The notes beneath the pieces are model-generated. The model saw only the letters and a list, made by a program, of their open reading frames with translations, searched no databases and had not been told where the DNA came from. Below are positions 1-8,217 of a stretch of 64,000 nucleotides of DNA, in pieces (positions within the stretch are counted from its first letter, which is position 1; each line of letters begins with the position of its first letter). Source of the DNA: Acidovorax kalamii (GTDB lineage: Bacteria; Pseudomonadota; Gammaproteobacteria; Burkholderiales; Burkholderiaceae_C); NCBI RefSeq assembly GCF_002245625.1, contig NZ_NOIG01000011.1, forward strand, positions 506,296 through 570,295, given 5' to 3'. Both the position numbers and the translations under genes were made by a program.

Positions 1-221
1 TCTACGGCGGTCTTGATGACTTCGCTGTACTCGGGGCCCGAGAGCGAGAAGTACTCCCCCGTGCCACCGGCGGCAAACAGGGCACTGGCGCCGTAGGGGG
101 CGAGCCACTCCAGGCGCTCGATATAGGTCTTGGGGCGGAAGTTGCCCTGCGCGTCAAAGTCCGTGATGGGGAACGACAGCAGGCCGGAGCCCATGATGGT
201 TTTGAGGTCTTGAGGGGTCAT
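1..221 (-). CDS. kdgD: 5-dehydro-4-deoxyglucarate dehydratase, N-terminal part (cut by window edge)
   Basis: The visible 73 residues begin [20 protein letters not shown] and run through the block [20 protein letters not shown], which is the N-terminal signature of KdgD, a member of the dihydrodipicolinate synthase/aldolase superfamily. In the family this enzyme dehydrates and decarboxylates 5-dehydro-4-deoxy-D-glucarate to 2,5-dioxovalerate (alpha-ketoglutarate semialdehyde) in glucarate and galactarate catabolism. The full protein is about 300 residues, so three quarters lie outside the window. The gene lies 46 bp downstream of a Bug-type receptor gene on the same strand and is probably cotranscribed with it, which suggests that the receptor captures the sugar acid or a related carboxylate. 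Confidence 0.85.
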   Translation of the reverse strand, partial: MTPQDLKTIMGSGLLSFPITDFDAQGNFRPKTYIERLEWLAPYGASALFAAGGTGEYFSLSGPEYSEVIKTAV

Positions 222-267
222 GTCAGTGCGGGGCGATAAGAGGAAATGGGGATGCGGGAGCAGGGGC

Positions 268-1239
268 TCAATCCAGCTTGATGTTGGCGGCGGTGACCAC
301 GCTGGCCCAGCGCGCGCGTTCCTTGGCAAAGAACTGGTCCTGCTCGGCGGGGGTCATGGTCACGACCTCGGCGCCCTGGCCTGCGAGGCGCGAGCGGATC
401 TCAGGCGAGCGGATGGCGGTGATGAGGGCCTTGTTGAGCTTTTGCACCACGGCCTCGGGCGTGCCGCGTGGCAGCAGCACGCCTTGCCATGTGCCGGACT
501 CATAACCGGTGATGCCCTGCTCGGCAATGGTGGGCACGTTGCCGATCAGCGGCATGCGCGTGGACTTGGACACGCCCAGTACCTTGAGCTTGCCGTTCTG
601 CACCTGGGGCAGGGTGGCCAGCATGCCGTTCATCAGCACCTGGGTCTGGCCCGCCACGGTGTCCTGGATGGCGGTCACGCCACCCTTGTAGGGGATGTAC
701 TGCCAGCGTGCGCCGCTGGCGCGCTCCAGCGCCACACCGGCCAGGTGGGGGGCGCTGCCTGTGGCCGTCACGGCAAAGTTCAGGTCGTTCTTCTTGGAGT
801 AGGCGACCAGTTCCTTGAGGTTGCTGACCGGCACCGAGGGGTGCACCACCAGCAGGTGGGGCGAGTAGGCCAGCATGGTCACGCCGCGCAGGTCCTTGGA
901 CGGGTCGAACGATAGCTTGGTGTAGACCGAGGGGCTGATGGCCAGCGCGCCCACGTCGCACAGCAGCATGGTGTAGCCATCGGGTTCGGCCTTGGCCACG
1001 AAGTCGGCGCCCAGGTTGCCGTTGGCGCCGGGCTTGTTTTCGACGATCACGCTTTGCTTGAGCGACTCGGACAGCACCTGGCTGATAGAGCGCGCAATGA
1101 TGTCCGAGCTGCCGCCGGGCGGGTAGGGCACCACGATGCGCAGGGTCTTGGCGGGCCAGTCGGCCGTCTGGGCCGTGGCAGAGGCGGCGGCAAGGGCTGC
1201 GGTGCAGGCCAGAAGAACGGCGCGGCGGGTTAGGGTCAT
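268..1239 (-). CDS. Bug/TctC-family periplasmic solute receptor
   Basis: A 323-residue protein with a signal peptide ([20 protein letters not shown], cleavage probably after ATAQ) followed by the TctC/Bug fold: [19 protein letters not shown], then [21 protein letters not shown] and [18 protein letters not shown]. This family binds carboxylates for tripartite tricarboxylate transporters, but Burkholderiales carry many orphan copies. I chose the ATG at 1239 because the open frame upstream is not signal-peptide-like and a GGAGA ribosome site sits just before this ATG. No membrane subunits (TctA/TctB) are adjacent. The kdgD gene follows on the same strand, so a sugar acid such as glucarate is a plausible ligand. 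Ligand identity is inference. Confidence 0.9.
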   Translation of the reverse strand: MTLTRRAVLLACTAALAAASATAQTADWPAKTLRIVVPYPPGGSSDIIARSISQVLSESLKQSVIVENKPGANGNLGADFVAKAEPDGYTMLLCDVGALAISPSVYTKLSFDPSKDLRGVTMLAYSPHLLVVHPSVPVSNLKELVAYSKKNDLNFAVTATGSAPHLAGVALERASGARWQYIPYKGGVTAIQDTVAGQTQVLMNGMLATLPQVQNGKLKVLGVSKSTRMPLIGNVPTIAEQGITGYESGTWQGVLLPRGTPEAVVQKLNKALITAIRSPEIRSRLAGQGAEVVTMTPAEQDQFFAKERARWASVVTAANIKLD

Positions 1240-1270
1240 GGAATGTCTCCGATAGGTCAGGTTGTTGTTA

Positions 1271-1286
1271 GTCATCGTACAACATG
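1271..1286 (-). promoter_or_regulatory. Operator-like motif, copy 1 (near Bug-kdgD start)
   Basis: Read on the minus strand this is CATGTTGTACGATGAC. It shares 15 of 16 positions with the copy at 1470-1485 and lies about 32 bp upstream of the minus-strand Bug start codon. The arrangement suits a GntR/FadR-type repressor site, although this copy is only weakly palindromic. Confidence 0.45.
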
Positions 1287-1469
1287 CTCGATAAATACAC
1301 AAGACACCGAGTCGCAAAGTGGTCTGGTGTACAGAAAAATCAGGGTAAATGCGGAGCAAATTCGCCGGATAAAAGTCTCTGAACCCCTTGAAGAAATGGC
1401 GCCAGCGCTACCGAAAACTGCGGGTAATCCCTTTGAGGAGTTTGTGGAGCTTGGATCCACAATATGAAT

Positions 1470-1488
1470 CATGTTGTACGACGACATA
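1470..1488 (+). promoter_or_regulatory. Operator-like motif, copy 2 (imperfect palindrome)
   Basis: The core ATGTTGTACGACGACAT has half-sites ATGTTGT and ACGACAT (inverse ATGTCGT) around a 3-bp centre, the layout of FadR/FCD-type GntR operators. It lies about 155 bp upstream of the plus-strand Bug gene and faces copy 1. Shared control of both receptor genes and kdgD is inferred. Confidence 0.5.
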
Positions 1489-1642
1489 TCACAAATCCGA
1501 GACAAACCCGGGCTGAGCGTCCTGTTTCCATGGGTAGCAGGGCCACAGGGCTTGCCCTGAAGAGGGCTGGCAAGCAGAGGCGCCAGCTTCAACACAAACA
1601 CCGGGGCATCTTCACCTTTGACACACCAGGAGACTTTTGACC

Positions 1643-2635
1643 ATGCAACGCAGACACCTCATCCACACGGCGGCCCTTGCCGCTGCGGTGGGCTTCATCG
1701 GCCTGCCCGCCGCCGCCCAGGGCACCTGGCCCACGGGCAAGACCATCAGCTACGTGGTGCCCTTTGCCGCTGGCGGCACCACCGACACGCTGGGCCGCCT
1801 CATCGGCCAGCAGCTGGGGCCCGTGCTGGGCACCACGGTGGTGGTGGAGAACAAGGGCGGTGCGGCAGGCAGCGTGGGCTCGGAGGCCGCTGCACGCGCG
1901 GCGCCCGATGGCTACACGCTGCTGGGCGGCACCGTCAGCTCGCACGCCATCAACATCAGCCTGTACCCCAAGCTGGGCTATGACCCCATCAAGTCCTTCA
2001 GCCCCGTGACGCTGATCGGCACCAACCCCGTGGTGCTGGTGGTGGCCGCCAACAGCCCGCACAAGACCCTCAAGGACGTGCTCGCGGCGGCCAAGGGGAA
2101 GGAGGGCGGGTTGTCGTCGGCGTCGGCCGGCACGGGCAGCTCGCAGCATCTGGCGGTGGAGCTGCTGGCCTACAAGTCGGGCGTGAAGTTCACGCACATC
2201 CCCTACAAGGGCAGCGGCCCGGCCATCCAGGACGTGATCAGCGGCCAGGTGGACATGATGTTCGACACCACCGTAGTGGCGGCTCCGCACATCCAGAGCG
2301 GCAAGCTGCGCGCCATTGCCGTCACCTCGCCAAAGCGCCTGGCCTCGATGCCCGACGTGCCCACCGTGGCCGAGTCTGGGGTGAACGGCCTGGCCGACTT
2401 CCAGGTGCAGTCGTGGCAGGCCATCTTTGTGCCTGCCGCCACGCCCGCACCCATCGTCTCGCGCCTGCACGACGAGATCCGCAAGATCCTGGCCCAGCCC
2501 GACATGCAGACCCGCCTGAAGGGCTTTGGCATGGAGCCCGCCGACCTCAACACCACGCAGATCGCCGCCTTCCAGAAGGCCGAGGTGGAGAAGTGGGCCC
2601 AGGTGATCAAGGCGGCGAACATCAAGGTGGACTGA
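1643..2635 (+). CDS. Bug/TctC-family periplasmic solute receptor
   Basis: A 330-residue receptor beginning MQRRHLIHTAALAAAVGF, a twin-Arg-free signal peptide with cleavage near PAAAQ. The mature part has the family blocks KTISYVVPFAAGGTTDTLGR, VVENKGGAAGSVGSEAAARA and YKGSGPAIQDVISGQVDMMF. The start is the ATG at 1643, placed seven bases or so after AGGAGAC. It is divergent from a second Bug receptor gene that precedes kdgD, and both carry a common motif in the intervening region, so both may respond to the same sugar-acid signal. A strong hairpin terminator follows at 2672. No TctA/TctB membrane genes are present, so the partner transporter must lie elsewhere. Confidence 0.9.
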   Translation: MQRRHLIHTAALAAAVGFIGLPAAAQGTWPTGKTISYVVPFAAGGTTDTLGRLIGQQLGPVLGTTVVVENKGGAAGSVGSEAAARAAPDGYTLLGGTVSSHAINISLYPKLGYDPIKSFSPVTLIGTNPVVLVVAANSPHKTLKDVLAAAKGKEGGLSSASAGTGSSQHLAVELLAYKSGVKFTHIPYKGSGPAIQDVISGQVDMMFDTTVVAAPHIQSGKLRAIAVTSPKRLASMPDVPTVAESGVNGLADFQVQSWQAIFVPAATPAPIVSRLHDEIRKILAQPDMQTRLKGFGMEPADLNTTQIAAFQKAEVEKWAQVIKAANIKVD

Positions 2636-2671
2636 GCCGCCGCGTACTTTTTATCTCCCTGTGAAGACTTT

Positions 2672-2704
2672 GCGGAACCGCCTGCGGGCTGTTCCGCTTT
2701 TTTT
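2672..2704 (+). terminator. Rho-independent terminator after the Bug gene
   Basis: GCGGAAC and GTTCCGC form a perfect 7-bp stem, with an inner GCC/GGC pairing in the loop, followed by seven T residues. It lies 37 bp after the stop codon at 2635. Confidence 0.85.
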
Positions 2705-2728
2705 ATGGTGCCAGCGTTTGTGTGCCGG

Positions 2729-3034
2729 TCAGCCGGTGGCGCTGTCGCCGCCGTCCGCCGGGCGCGCCGCCAGCACAAAGTCGGGGTGCTGCCCCGTCAG
2801 CAGCAGAAACATCGCAAACACCGGCCCCTGCATGTTGCGCTCGTCGCTCATGCTCTCCAGCGCCTGCCAGGTGCGCGACTGCACGCCGCCCCGGCTGCCG
2901 GTCTGCAGCGGGTAGCCCATGAGTTCGGCCGCCTGGGCCTGGCTCAGCCCGGCGGCGGTGCGGGCGGCCTTGAGCTGGTCGCCAGTGGGCACGGGCATGG
3001 CGAGAGCGAGGGCAGGGCGTGGTGGCTGGGACAT
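2729..3034 (-). CDS. Small helix-turn-helix (XRE-like) protein
   Basis: A 101-residue protein from the ATG at 3034 (MSQPPRPALALAMPV). Residues around 15-50 read PTGDQLKAARTAAGLSQAQA, which fits the first helices of a Cro/C1-type HTH (LKAAR..AGLSQAQAAELMG), then WQALESM. The C-terminal half (MQGPVFAMFLLLTGQHPDFVL) resembles the short tail of small phage-like or biosynthetic-cluster regulators that bind DNA as dimers. The longer frame running up to 3250 covers a repeat element and is not coding. The first 60 bases upstream are a copy of the dispersed TTTTGATAGCT element, so its promoter is unclear. Its target is unknown. Confidence 0.65.
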   Translation of the reverse strand: MSQPPRPALALAMPVPTGDQLKAARTAAGLSQAQAAELMGYPLQTGSRGGVQSRTWQALESMSDERNMQGPVFAMFLLLTGQHPDFVLAARPADGGDSATG

Positions 3035-3039
3035 AGGTT

Positions 3040-3096
3040 TGCTATAAAAATAGGAGCTTCTTGGGCAGGGTGGACGGGCGGAGAAGCCCATTTTTA
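3040..3096 (+). repeat. Dispersed element family A, intergenic copy
   Basis: The copy contains AAAAATAGGAGCTTC, a 20-bp spacer, GGGCGGAGAAGCCCATTTTT, matching the two conserved ends of the family (TTTTGATAGCT ... GGGCGCAGAGGCC + T run) with substitutions. It occupies the region immediately upstream of the small HTH gene. Confidence 0.65.
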
Positions 3097-3264
3097 CCCA
3101 AAACTGCGTGCCCACATCCGGCTGTGGCGCGGGTGCGTCACTGGACAAACTGGTGGGGTGCGCCTCTGGGGCGTGGCGTGGGGCCGCTCCTAGAATTCGC
3201 TCGCGCTTGACGAAAGACAACACCACAACACGCCGCGCACCCAGCGGCATCCGAGGAGGGACCT

Positions 3265-5241
3265 GTGAGCTACACCATCCAGATCTGGGAAAAGCCCGCC
3301 GACTGGCCCTGGCCCACCACCAAGGCCGAGGCGGACGCGCAGTACGAGCGCGCAGAGGCGGGCCGCCAGGTGCCGATGAACCCCAAGTTCGTGGCCTGGG
3401 CCCAGGCCGTCGAGCAGCGCTCTCCCGGGTTCTGGGACATCTACCTTGGTGGCCCTGAAATGACCGACCCCACCTGGGGCGTGGGCATCAACACCCGCGC
3501 TTCGGATTGGGGCGCTCCGTTTGACGATGGCTGGGAGCAGGCAGTGCGCCTGGGCCTGAACCTGTACGACCCGCAAAGCGGCGTGCACTACCTGGGCAAC
3601 GGCGATGCGCCCGAAGAGCCCGATCTGCCCGTGCAGCGTGCGGCGCGTGCTCGCAAGGCGGGCGACGACGCCACTGCCTGGGCCGAATACCGCCGCTGGG
3701 CTGCGCGCGGCAACCCCCACGCCCTCTATGCCCTGGGCCGTGCGCTGCGCTTTGGCACCATGGGCCAGCGCAGGCACTTCGATCTGGCGGCCGCGCTGCA
3801 GCTGATGGGCGCCCACGATGCAGAGACCCGCAAGGATGCCCAGGCGTTCTTCCAGCGCTTTCCCGAAGAGGCGCAGGCACGCATCCAGGTGCTGATGGCG
3901 CGCCTGAAGTCGGCGCCGGGCGAACAACTGCTGCAGATCATCGACAACGACCGCAAGGCGGTGGACGACGCCGTGGCCCGCAGCCAGCAGCTGGCGCTGT
4001 ATTCGCGCAAGCGCATCGAAGCGGCCGATGCCCTGCAACCCGCCGCTGCCCAGGGGCACGAGGTGGCTGCTTTTCTGCAGGCGCTGGAGACCGTGATCGG
4101 CTGGGAGCAGCCCAACTTTGAAAACGCCCGCTATTGGTGCCAGCGTGCCGCCGAATGGGATCACGAGCCCGCCAAACGCCTTTTCGCCCTGATGCATGAG
4201 CGCGGTTGGGGCGGGCCGGTGGACATGCAGGAGGCCGCGAAGTGGAACGCCGCCGCGCAAGAGCAACGCCTGCGGGCGCAGAAAAAGCAGCAGGCCCAGG
4301 AAGAGGCGGAATCGCCCGGCGGCCTGAGCCTGGCGCCCATGGCTTCGGCCTCGCACGGGTCTGCGGCAGCAGCGCCTGTGGTGTGGACCGGCAACCCCCT
4401 GCGCGACCTGCCCGGCTGGTACGCACGCGAGGGCGACCCGCACGCCGCCTTCCACCTGGGTACCAACGACGAGCATGGCCGCTATGGCGGGCCTGTCAAT
4501 TTGGCCCAGGCGCGCGCCTGGTACGCCCAGGCGGCCGAGGCAGGCCATGCCGACGCCACCTACAACCTGGGCACCTTCATTGAAAGCGGCAAGGGTGGCC
4601 CCAAGGACGTGCAGGTGGCCAAGGCGCTGTTCATGCTGGCCAACACGCGAGGCACCACCATGCAGGTGGCCGACCTGGGCATCAAGCCGCAGGAGCAGGG
4701 GCCCGTGCGGGCGCTGGTGGTGGCCCTGCGCGAGCCCGGCCGTCTGCGTGCCGTGCTGCAGCAGCGCGGGCTGGCGGCCGCCGTGGCGGCGCCAGGGGGC
4801 GCGGCGCCCGCGGCGGCAGTTGTTGCTTCGACAGCCGCTGCCGGGTTGTCTGCATCGGACTGGGGCCGGACCGGTGGTGCGGCGCCGCAGGCTCCCCGGC
4901 CTGCACCCAGCCGTGCGCGCAGCACACGCAACGATGACGAGGATGAGGACACCGACGCAGACACCCAGGGCTCGGGCTTCTCACTGCACCTGGGCCATGT
5001 GGCCCTGGGGGTGGGCGTGGCCAGCGTGCTGCTGCTCCTCGCCTTCTTCAAGCCCGGCGCGAGTTTCCGCATGGGCATGTTCGCCTTGGGCCTGGTGGCG
5101 GCTTTCGGCGCCTGGCGCACGGCGCGCGACTTTGACTGGTCGCCCCTGGCGCGCGCCGTGGTGGCACTGCTGGCCGCCATCCCGTTGCTGGGCATGGCGG
5201 TGTGCCTGGGGTTGCTGTTCAAGGCCTTTCGCGCACGCTAG
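3265..5241 (+). CDS. Sel1-repeat protein with C-terminal membrane segments
   Basis: A 658-residue protein starting with GTG at 3265, preceded by GAGGAGGG. Residues 1-110 form a Trp-rich N-terminal domain (IQIWEKPADWPWPTT...) that I do not recognise. Several Sel1-type helical repeats follow: AWAEYRRWAARGNPHALYAL near 135, ARYWCQRAAEWDHEPAKRLF near 290, and AQARAWYAQAAEAGHADATY near 415. An Ala/Pro-rich and then acidic stretch (NDDEDEDTDADTQ) leads to three hydrophobic segments at about 577-595, 600-616 and 631-650. Sel1 repeats act as protein-binding scaffolds. The topology suggests a large cytoplasmic scaffold anchored at the C terminus. The gene stands alone and its partner is unknown. Confidence 0.85.
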   Translation: MSYTIQIWEKPADWPWPTTKAEADAQYERAEAGRQVPMNPKFVAWAQAVEQRSPGFWDIYLGGPEMTDPTWGVGINTRASDWGAPFDDGWEQAVRLGLNLYDPQSGVHYLGNGDAPEEPDLPVQRAARARKAGDDATAWAEYRRWAARGNPHALYALGRALRFGTMGQRRHFDLAAALQLMGAHDAETRKDAQAFFQRFPEEAQARIQVLMARLKSAPGEQLLQIIDNDRKAVDDAVARSQQLALYSRKRIEAADALQPAAAQGHEVAAFLQALETVIGWEQPNFENARYWCQRAAEWDHEPAKRLFALMHERGWGGPVDMQEAAKWNAAAQEQRLRAQKKQQAQEEAESPGGLSLAPMASASHGSAAAAPVVWTGNPLRDLPGWYAREGDPHAAFHLGTNDEHGRYGGPVNLAQARAWYAQAAEAGHADATYNLGTFIESGKGGPKDVQVAKALFMLANTRGTTMQVADLGIKPQEQGPVRALVVALREPGRLRAVLQQRGLAAAVAAPGGAAPAAAVVASTAAAGLSASDWGRTGGAAPQAPRPAPSRARSTRNDDEDEDTDADTQGSGFSLHLGHVALGVGVASVLLLLAFFKPGASFRMGMFALGLVAAFGAWRTARDFDWSPLARAVVALLAAIPLLGMAVCLGLLFKAFRAR

Positions 5242-5291
5242 ACCCCCTTCTTGGAGCCGATAACACACCAGCGCAGCGGTTCTTGCTGGGT

Positions 5292-5344
5292 GCCGCGTCG
5301 CAAGCAGTACAAGCAGTACGACAAGACGCGGCAACGACGCCAGA
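5292..5344. other. Inverted repeat between convergent genes
   Basis: TGCCGCGTC (5292-5300) pairs with GACGCGGCA (5336-5344) around a 35-base loop that contains a doubled AAGCAGTAC. It lies between the convergent Sel1 and lipoprotein genes, where a bidirectional transcription end would be expected, but there is no T run. Confidence 0.35.
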
Positions 5345-5363
5345 CGGGTTTTGCCAGCCGCTC

Positions 5364-6632
5364 CTAGCGCGCGATCCCCAGCCAGGCGAGGTAGGTGGGT
5401 CGGAAGTCCAGCGCAGTGCGGCGCGCCACTTCAAGGGTGGTGGTGTTGATGACCACCAGCTGGCGCGCGCCGGGGTCGGAGAGGTAGATCTCGTCGCGCG
5501 CCTCGTTGGCCGCAAAGGCCGGGAACGGCGCCGCCGTGGGCATGGCCGGGATGGCGCCGGTGATGGTCTTCTTCACCACCCAGCCCGTTGCCCCTCGCTC
5601 CAGCGCATGCAGGGCGCCGGTGTCGTCCAGCACAAAGAAGGTGCGCCCCGCGCGGTCAAACCCGTGCGCGCGGCGCAGTCGGCCGTCGGCCCAGCCGGTG
5701 ATGGCCACCGGGGTGGCCTTGGCTGCCGCCGTGTCGATGTCGTAGAAGCGGGTGGTGGAGGGCGTGCCCGCGTTGCCAATGCCGATGAATCGCGCCCCCA
5801 GCTTGGGGTGGCCCGCAATGGTGCCCACGCCCGTGGGGGTGGCGATCTTGGTGGCGGCTGCTGCGCCCGTGGCCTGGGGTGACACGGCCAGCACGCCGTC
5901 GGCGCAGCCGCTCACGGTGGTGCCGCCGCTGGTAAAGCTACCGTGCATGCTGGGGCACTGCGCATCCAGGCGCCGCACCAGCGTGTACTGCGCGCCCTGG
6001 CGGCTGTAGATCTCCGCCTGGGTGGGGCCGGTGGCATCGGGCGCCCGGTAGGTGGCGACCAGGAAGTTGCCATTGGGTTCGGCAAAACCATGCATGGGCT
6101 GCGCAAAGCTGATGCTCGCGCCCACGCGGCCCGCGCTCAGATCGGCATCCTGGAAGACGGTGGCCGAGGCCACGGCCGATGGTGCACGGCCGTCCATGAA
6201 GATGCTGGCCTGGCCCGCGCGGTCGTCGTAGTGGGTGGGCTGCGGGCCGGTGATGCGGAAGCTCAGCAGCTTGGGTGTGACCTTGTAGTCGTGCAGGTGG
6301 TCGCCATGGTCTTCCTGCCAGATGCCCGCATCGGCGATCTGCACCGTGTCCTGCGGCCGCTGGAAGGCCAGCGCATAGCGCCGACCGGGGCTGGCATACA
6401 CGGCAGACGGCGGGTTGGCCAGAGGGATGTTGGCCACCACGGCGCTGCTGTCCAGGTCAAAGATGCGCAGTGCGGTGGCCGCGTCTTCGGCCATGGCCAG
6501 GCGGCCTGCGGTGTCGATGCGTGTGTCCTGGTGGGGACCATCACTGCTGCTGCCGCTGCTACCACCGCCGCACGCGGTCAAGGCCAGAACGAGGGACAGC
6601 GCCAGGCCGCCCTGAAGGGATGAATGTTTCAT
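5364..6632 (-). CDS. Beta-propeller lipoprotein, AztD-like zinc chaperone candidate
   Basis: A 422-residue protein with a lipoprotein signal (MKHSSLQGGLALSLVLALTAC, lipobox LTAC, then a Gly/Ser linker). The rest has repeated beta-blade motifs of a YVTN/WD40-like propeller (LRIFDLDSSAVVANIPL, TRFYDIDTAAAKATPVAI, QLVVINTTTLEVARRT). A His/Asp-rich loop DHGDHLHDYK near residue 108 and PMHGFAEPNGNFLVATYR are reminiscent of AztD, a periplasmic zinc chaperone; that resemblance is from memory. The gene lies downstream of a Fur-family regulator and a His-rich membrane protein on the same strand, so a zinc or other metal role fits. No AztABC transporter genes are in view. Confidence 0.7.
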   Translation of the reverse strand: MKHSSLQGGLALSLVLALTACGGGSSGSSSDGPHQDTRIDTAGRLAMAEDAATALRIFDLDSSAVVANIPLANPPSAVYASPGRRYALAFQRPQDTVQIADAGIWQEDHGDHLHDYKVTPKLLSFRITGPQPTHYDDRAGQASIFMDGRAPSAVASATVFQDADLSAGRVGASISFAQPMHGFAEPNGNFLVATYRAPDATGPTQAEIYSRQGAQYTLVRRLDAQCPSMHGSFTSGGTTVSGCADGVLAVSPQATGAAAATKIATPTGVGTIAGHPKLGARFIGIGNAGTPSTTRFYDIDTAAAKATPVAITGWADGRLRRAHGFDRAGRTFFVLDDTGALHALERGATGWVVKKTITGAIPAMPTAAPFPAFAANEARDEIYLSDPGARQLVVINTTTLEVARRTALDFRPTYLAWLGIAR

Positions 6633-6748
6633 GGTTCTTTCTCACTGAATAGGTCGATGCGGCCCGATAAGGGTGTGTGGGCGCATTGGCGCAGGGGGAC
6701 ATGCGTGCTTGCGCATGCCCGCCGGTCGCAGGTGGTTTACCGAGAGGT

Positions 6749-7213
6749 TCAGTGAGACAAGGGCGGCCCGCGCGCGTCAAACAGCGTGGCCCAGCGCGCC
6801 ACAAAAGCGCCTTCCAGGCGCCGCAGCCGTTGCATGCACGGGGGCACTGCGGGCGGGGGCACAGGCCCGGCCATTGCGGCGCCCGGCTGCTGGCCCAGGG
6901 CGTCGAACAAGCGGCAGTCTTCAGCGTCTTCGTGCTGGGAGAAGAGGGTTTCCAACGCTCCCGGCGCGACCTGCGCATTGCCAGCGGCATGCCCAGGGTG
7001 GGCTTGGTGGGGCGCTTCAGCGTGGGCCCCAACAGACTGTGTGGCCTGCGTGCCAACATCCCCGTGGACCGGGCCATGGGCGATGCCGTGCACCAGCCCA
7101 AGTGTCTGGGTAAACAAGATACACAAGGCGCACCACGCGCACAGCAGCGCTGTGGCCAGCCACTGGGGTAGCCCCGCCTGGGGGCGGGGCAATGCGACGG
7201 CCCTCGCGCTCAT
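6749..7213 (-). CDS. His-rich single-span membrane protein of a metal operon
   Basis: A 154-residue protein starting at the ATG at 7213, which overlaps the stop of the upstream Fur-family gene as ATGA, so translation is probably coupled. It has one hydrophobic segment (LATALLCAWCALCILFTQTLGL, about 20-41) followed by a His-rich stretch (LVHGIAHGPVHGD ... HAEAPHQAHPGHAAG) and a motif HEDAEDCRLFDAL near 100. The His-rich region presumably faces the periplasm and could bind metal. I know no characterised function; similar small proteins next to zinc or copper regulators are the reason for the metal interpretation. It sits between the regulator and the propeller lipoprotein, probably in one operon. 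Confidence 0.7.
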   Translation of the reverse strand: MSARAVALPRPQAGLPQWLATALLCAWCALCILFTQTLGLVHGIAHGPVHGDVGTQATQSVGAHAEAPHQAHPGHAAGNAQVAPGALETLFSQHEDAEDCRLFDALGQQPGAAMAGPVPPPAVPPCMQRLRRLEGAFVARWATLFDARGPPLSH

Positions 7214-7587
7214 GCTGCCTGCGCGCAATCCGCACACAGGCCGTAGAGCGTCAATTCATGGCGCTGCACCTGGAATCCCTGTGGCGCCAGCCCCTTCAAG
7301 TCGCCCGGGCAGGCATGCACATCAAAAACACGCGCGCACTGCGTGCACTGGAAGTGGTGGTGGTGCGACTGGCCTGCGGGCTCGTAGCGTGGGCTCTCGC
7401 CGGGCAGTTGCACCACTTCGATGGCGCCGTCTTCCAGCAGCGCCTTGAGGTTGCGGTAGACCGTGGCCAAACCCAGCCCCTCCACCGACACCTGGGCGGT
7501 TTCCAGGATCTCCTGGGGCGATAGCGGGCGCTGCGCGCCAGCGACCACGGCATAGATCGCTGTGCGTTGCCGGGTGAATCGTTCCAT
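7210..7587 (-). CDS. Fur-family metal-responsive regulator (Zur-like by context)
   Basis: A 125-residue Fur-family protein: winged-helix N-terminal half (MERFTRQRTAIYAVV, LGLATVYRNLKALLEDGAIE), then the metal-binding half with SHHHHFQCTQC and a C-terminal CADC pair, giving two CxxC pairs for a structural zinc. It is shorter than classical Fur and heads an operon with a His-rich membrane protein and an AztD-like lipoprotein, which favours zinc as the signal. Against this, the AT-rich site upstream (7611-7630) looks like a Fur box. Metal specificity therefore remains open. Autoregulation is likely from the position of that site. Confidence 0.85.
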   Translation of the reverse strand: MERFTRQRTAIYAVVAGAQRPLSPQEILETAQVSVEGLGLATVYRNLKALLEDGAIEVVQLPGESPRYEPAGQSHHHHFQCTQCARVFDVHACPGDLKGLAPQGFQVQRHELTLYGLCADCAQAA

Positions 7588-7610
7588 GGAGGTTTGCTGT
7601 GGGGTGGTGT

Positions 7611-7630
7611 TTAATGAGAATGAATTATCA
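7611..7630 (-). promoter_or_regulatory. Fur-family box upstream of the regulator gene
   Basis: The sequence TTAATGAGAATGAATTATCA contains AATGAGAAT and ATTATCA, the two halves of a Fur-type box, with one extra base between them. It lies 24-43 bp upstream of the regulator start codon at 7587, within promoter range. Confidence 0.5.
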
Positions 7631-7686
7631 ACTAAATCCGGGCGGCTGAGGCCACCCGGTTCCGCATTTGCACTAAAAGGGCGGCG

Positions 7687-8016
7687 TTAAGCGCCCGGCA
7701 CTTCGTGCGGCAGCATTTGCGCGAAGTAAGACTCCGGCTGGATGTTGGTGTAGTTGGGGATGTCAGCCGCCAGTTCGGCCATCGTCTGCTTGGCTGCTGT
7801 CTGGGCCTGTTTCAAGTCGCTGAAGAAGGCATTGGTCAGCGCCACCACCTGGCCCGGGCGGGGCTCGCCAGGGTAGAGCACGCGGTCGCTCTCCAGCCGC
7901 ACCAGGCCCAGCGGCTGCAGCGCCGCACGGGCGATGCGCATGTGCTCGCTGTGGTAGTAGTCGTGGTTGAAGGTGGCGCCTTCGCGCCAGCGGTATACGG
8001 CGGTGACTTTGATCAT
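7687..8016 (-). CDS. EthD-family protein
   Basis: A 109-residue protein from the ATG at 8016: MIKVTAVYRWREGATFNHDYYHSEHMRIAR. It matches the EthD/ferredoxin-like dimeric alpha-beta barrel fold, with the conserved DYYxxxH block near residues 20-27 and IPNYTNIQPESYF near the C terminus. The founding member is needed for ethyl tert-butyl ether breakdown, but most members are small proteins of unknown role, often near aromatic or polyketide catabolism genes. Here it stands alone between the metal operon and a small membrane protein gene. No function is assigned. Confidence 0.8.
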   Translation of the reverse strand: MIKVTAVYRWREGATFNHDYYHSEHMRIARAALQPLGLVRLESDRVLYPGEPRPGQVVALTNAFFSDLKQAQTAAKQTMAELAADIPNYTNIQPESYFAQMLPHEVPGA

Positions 8017-8217
8017 GGGTGGGTTTCCATCCGGTCGTTGAAAGCCTCGACCGTAAGGACACCGCAGCCGCTGCACAGCCGCCTGGGCGACAGCCTGTCA
8101 CCCAGGTGCATGTTCCGGTGATGGTGACCGGTCAGCCCGGCACCATGAACGCCCGCAGCAGGTATCCTCCGTCAGTTGCCGCAAGCGGCCAGGAGCGGCC
8201 ACCTAGGAAAGGACTAG

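Larger units (their letters stand above)
1240..1642. promoter_or_regulatory. Divergent promoter region between two Bug receptor genes
   Basis: This 403-bp stretch separates two divergently transcribed receptor genes. It holds two related operator-like motifs in opposite orientation (listed separately) and a stem-loop with 7-bp arms TTGTGGA/TCCACAA at 1442-1462. It is visibly richer in A+T than the flanking genes. I see no convincing additional coding gene; the short open frames here lack a ribosome site. Confidence 0.6.

Noticed and set aside
1243..1601. Short open frames in the divergent region between the two Bug genes
   Set aside because: They lack ribosome sites, overlap the operator-like motifs and have no protein-like features.
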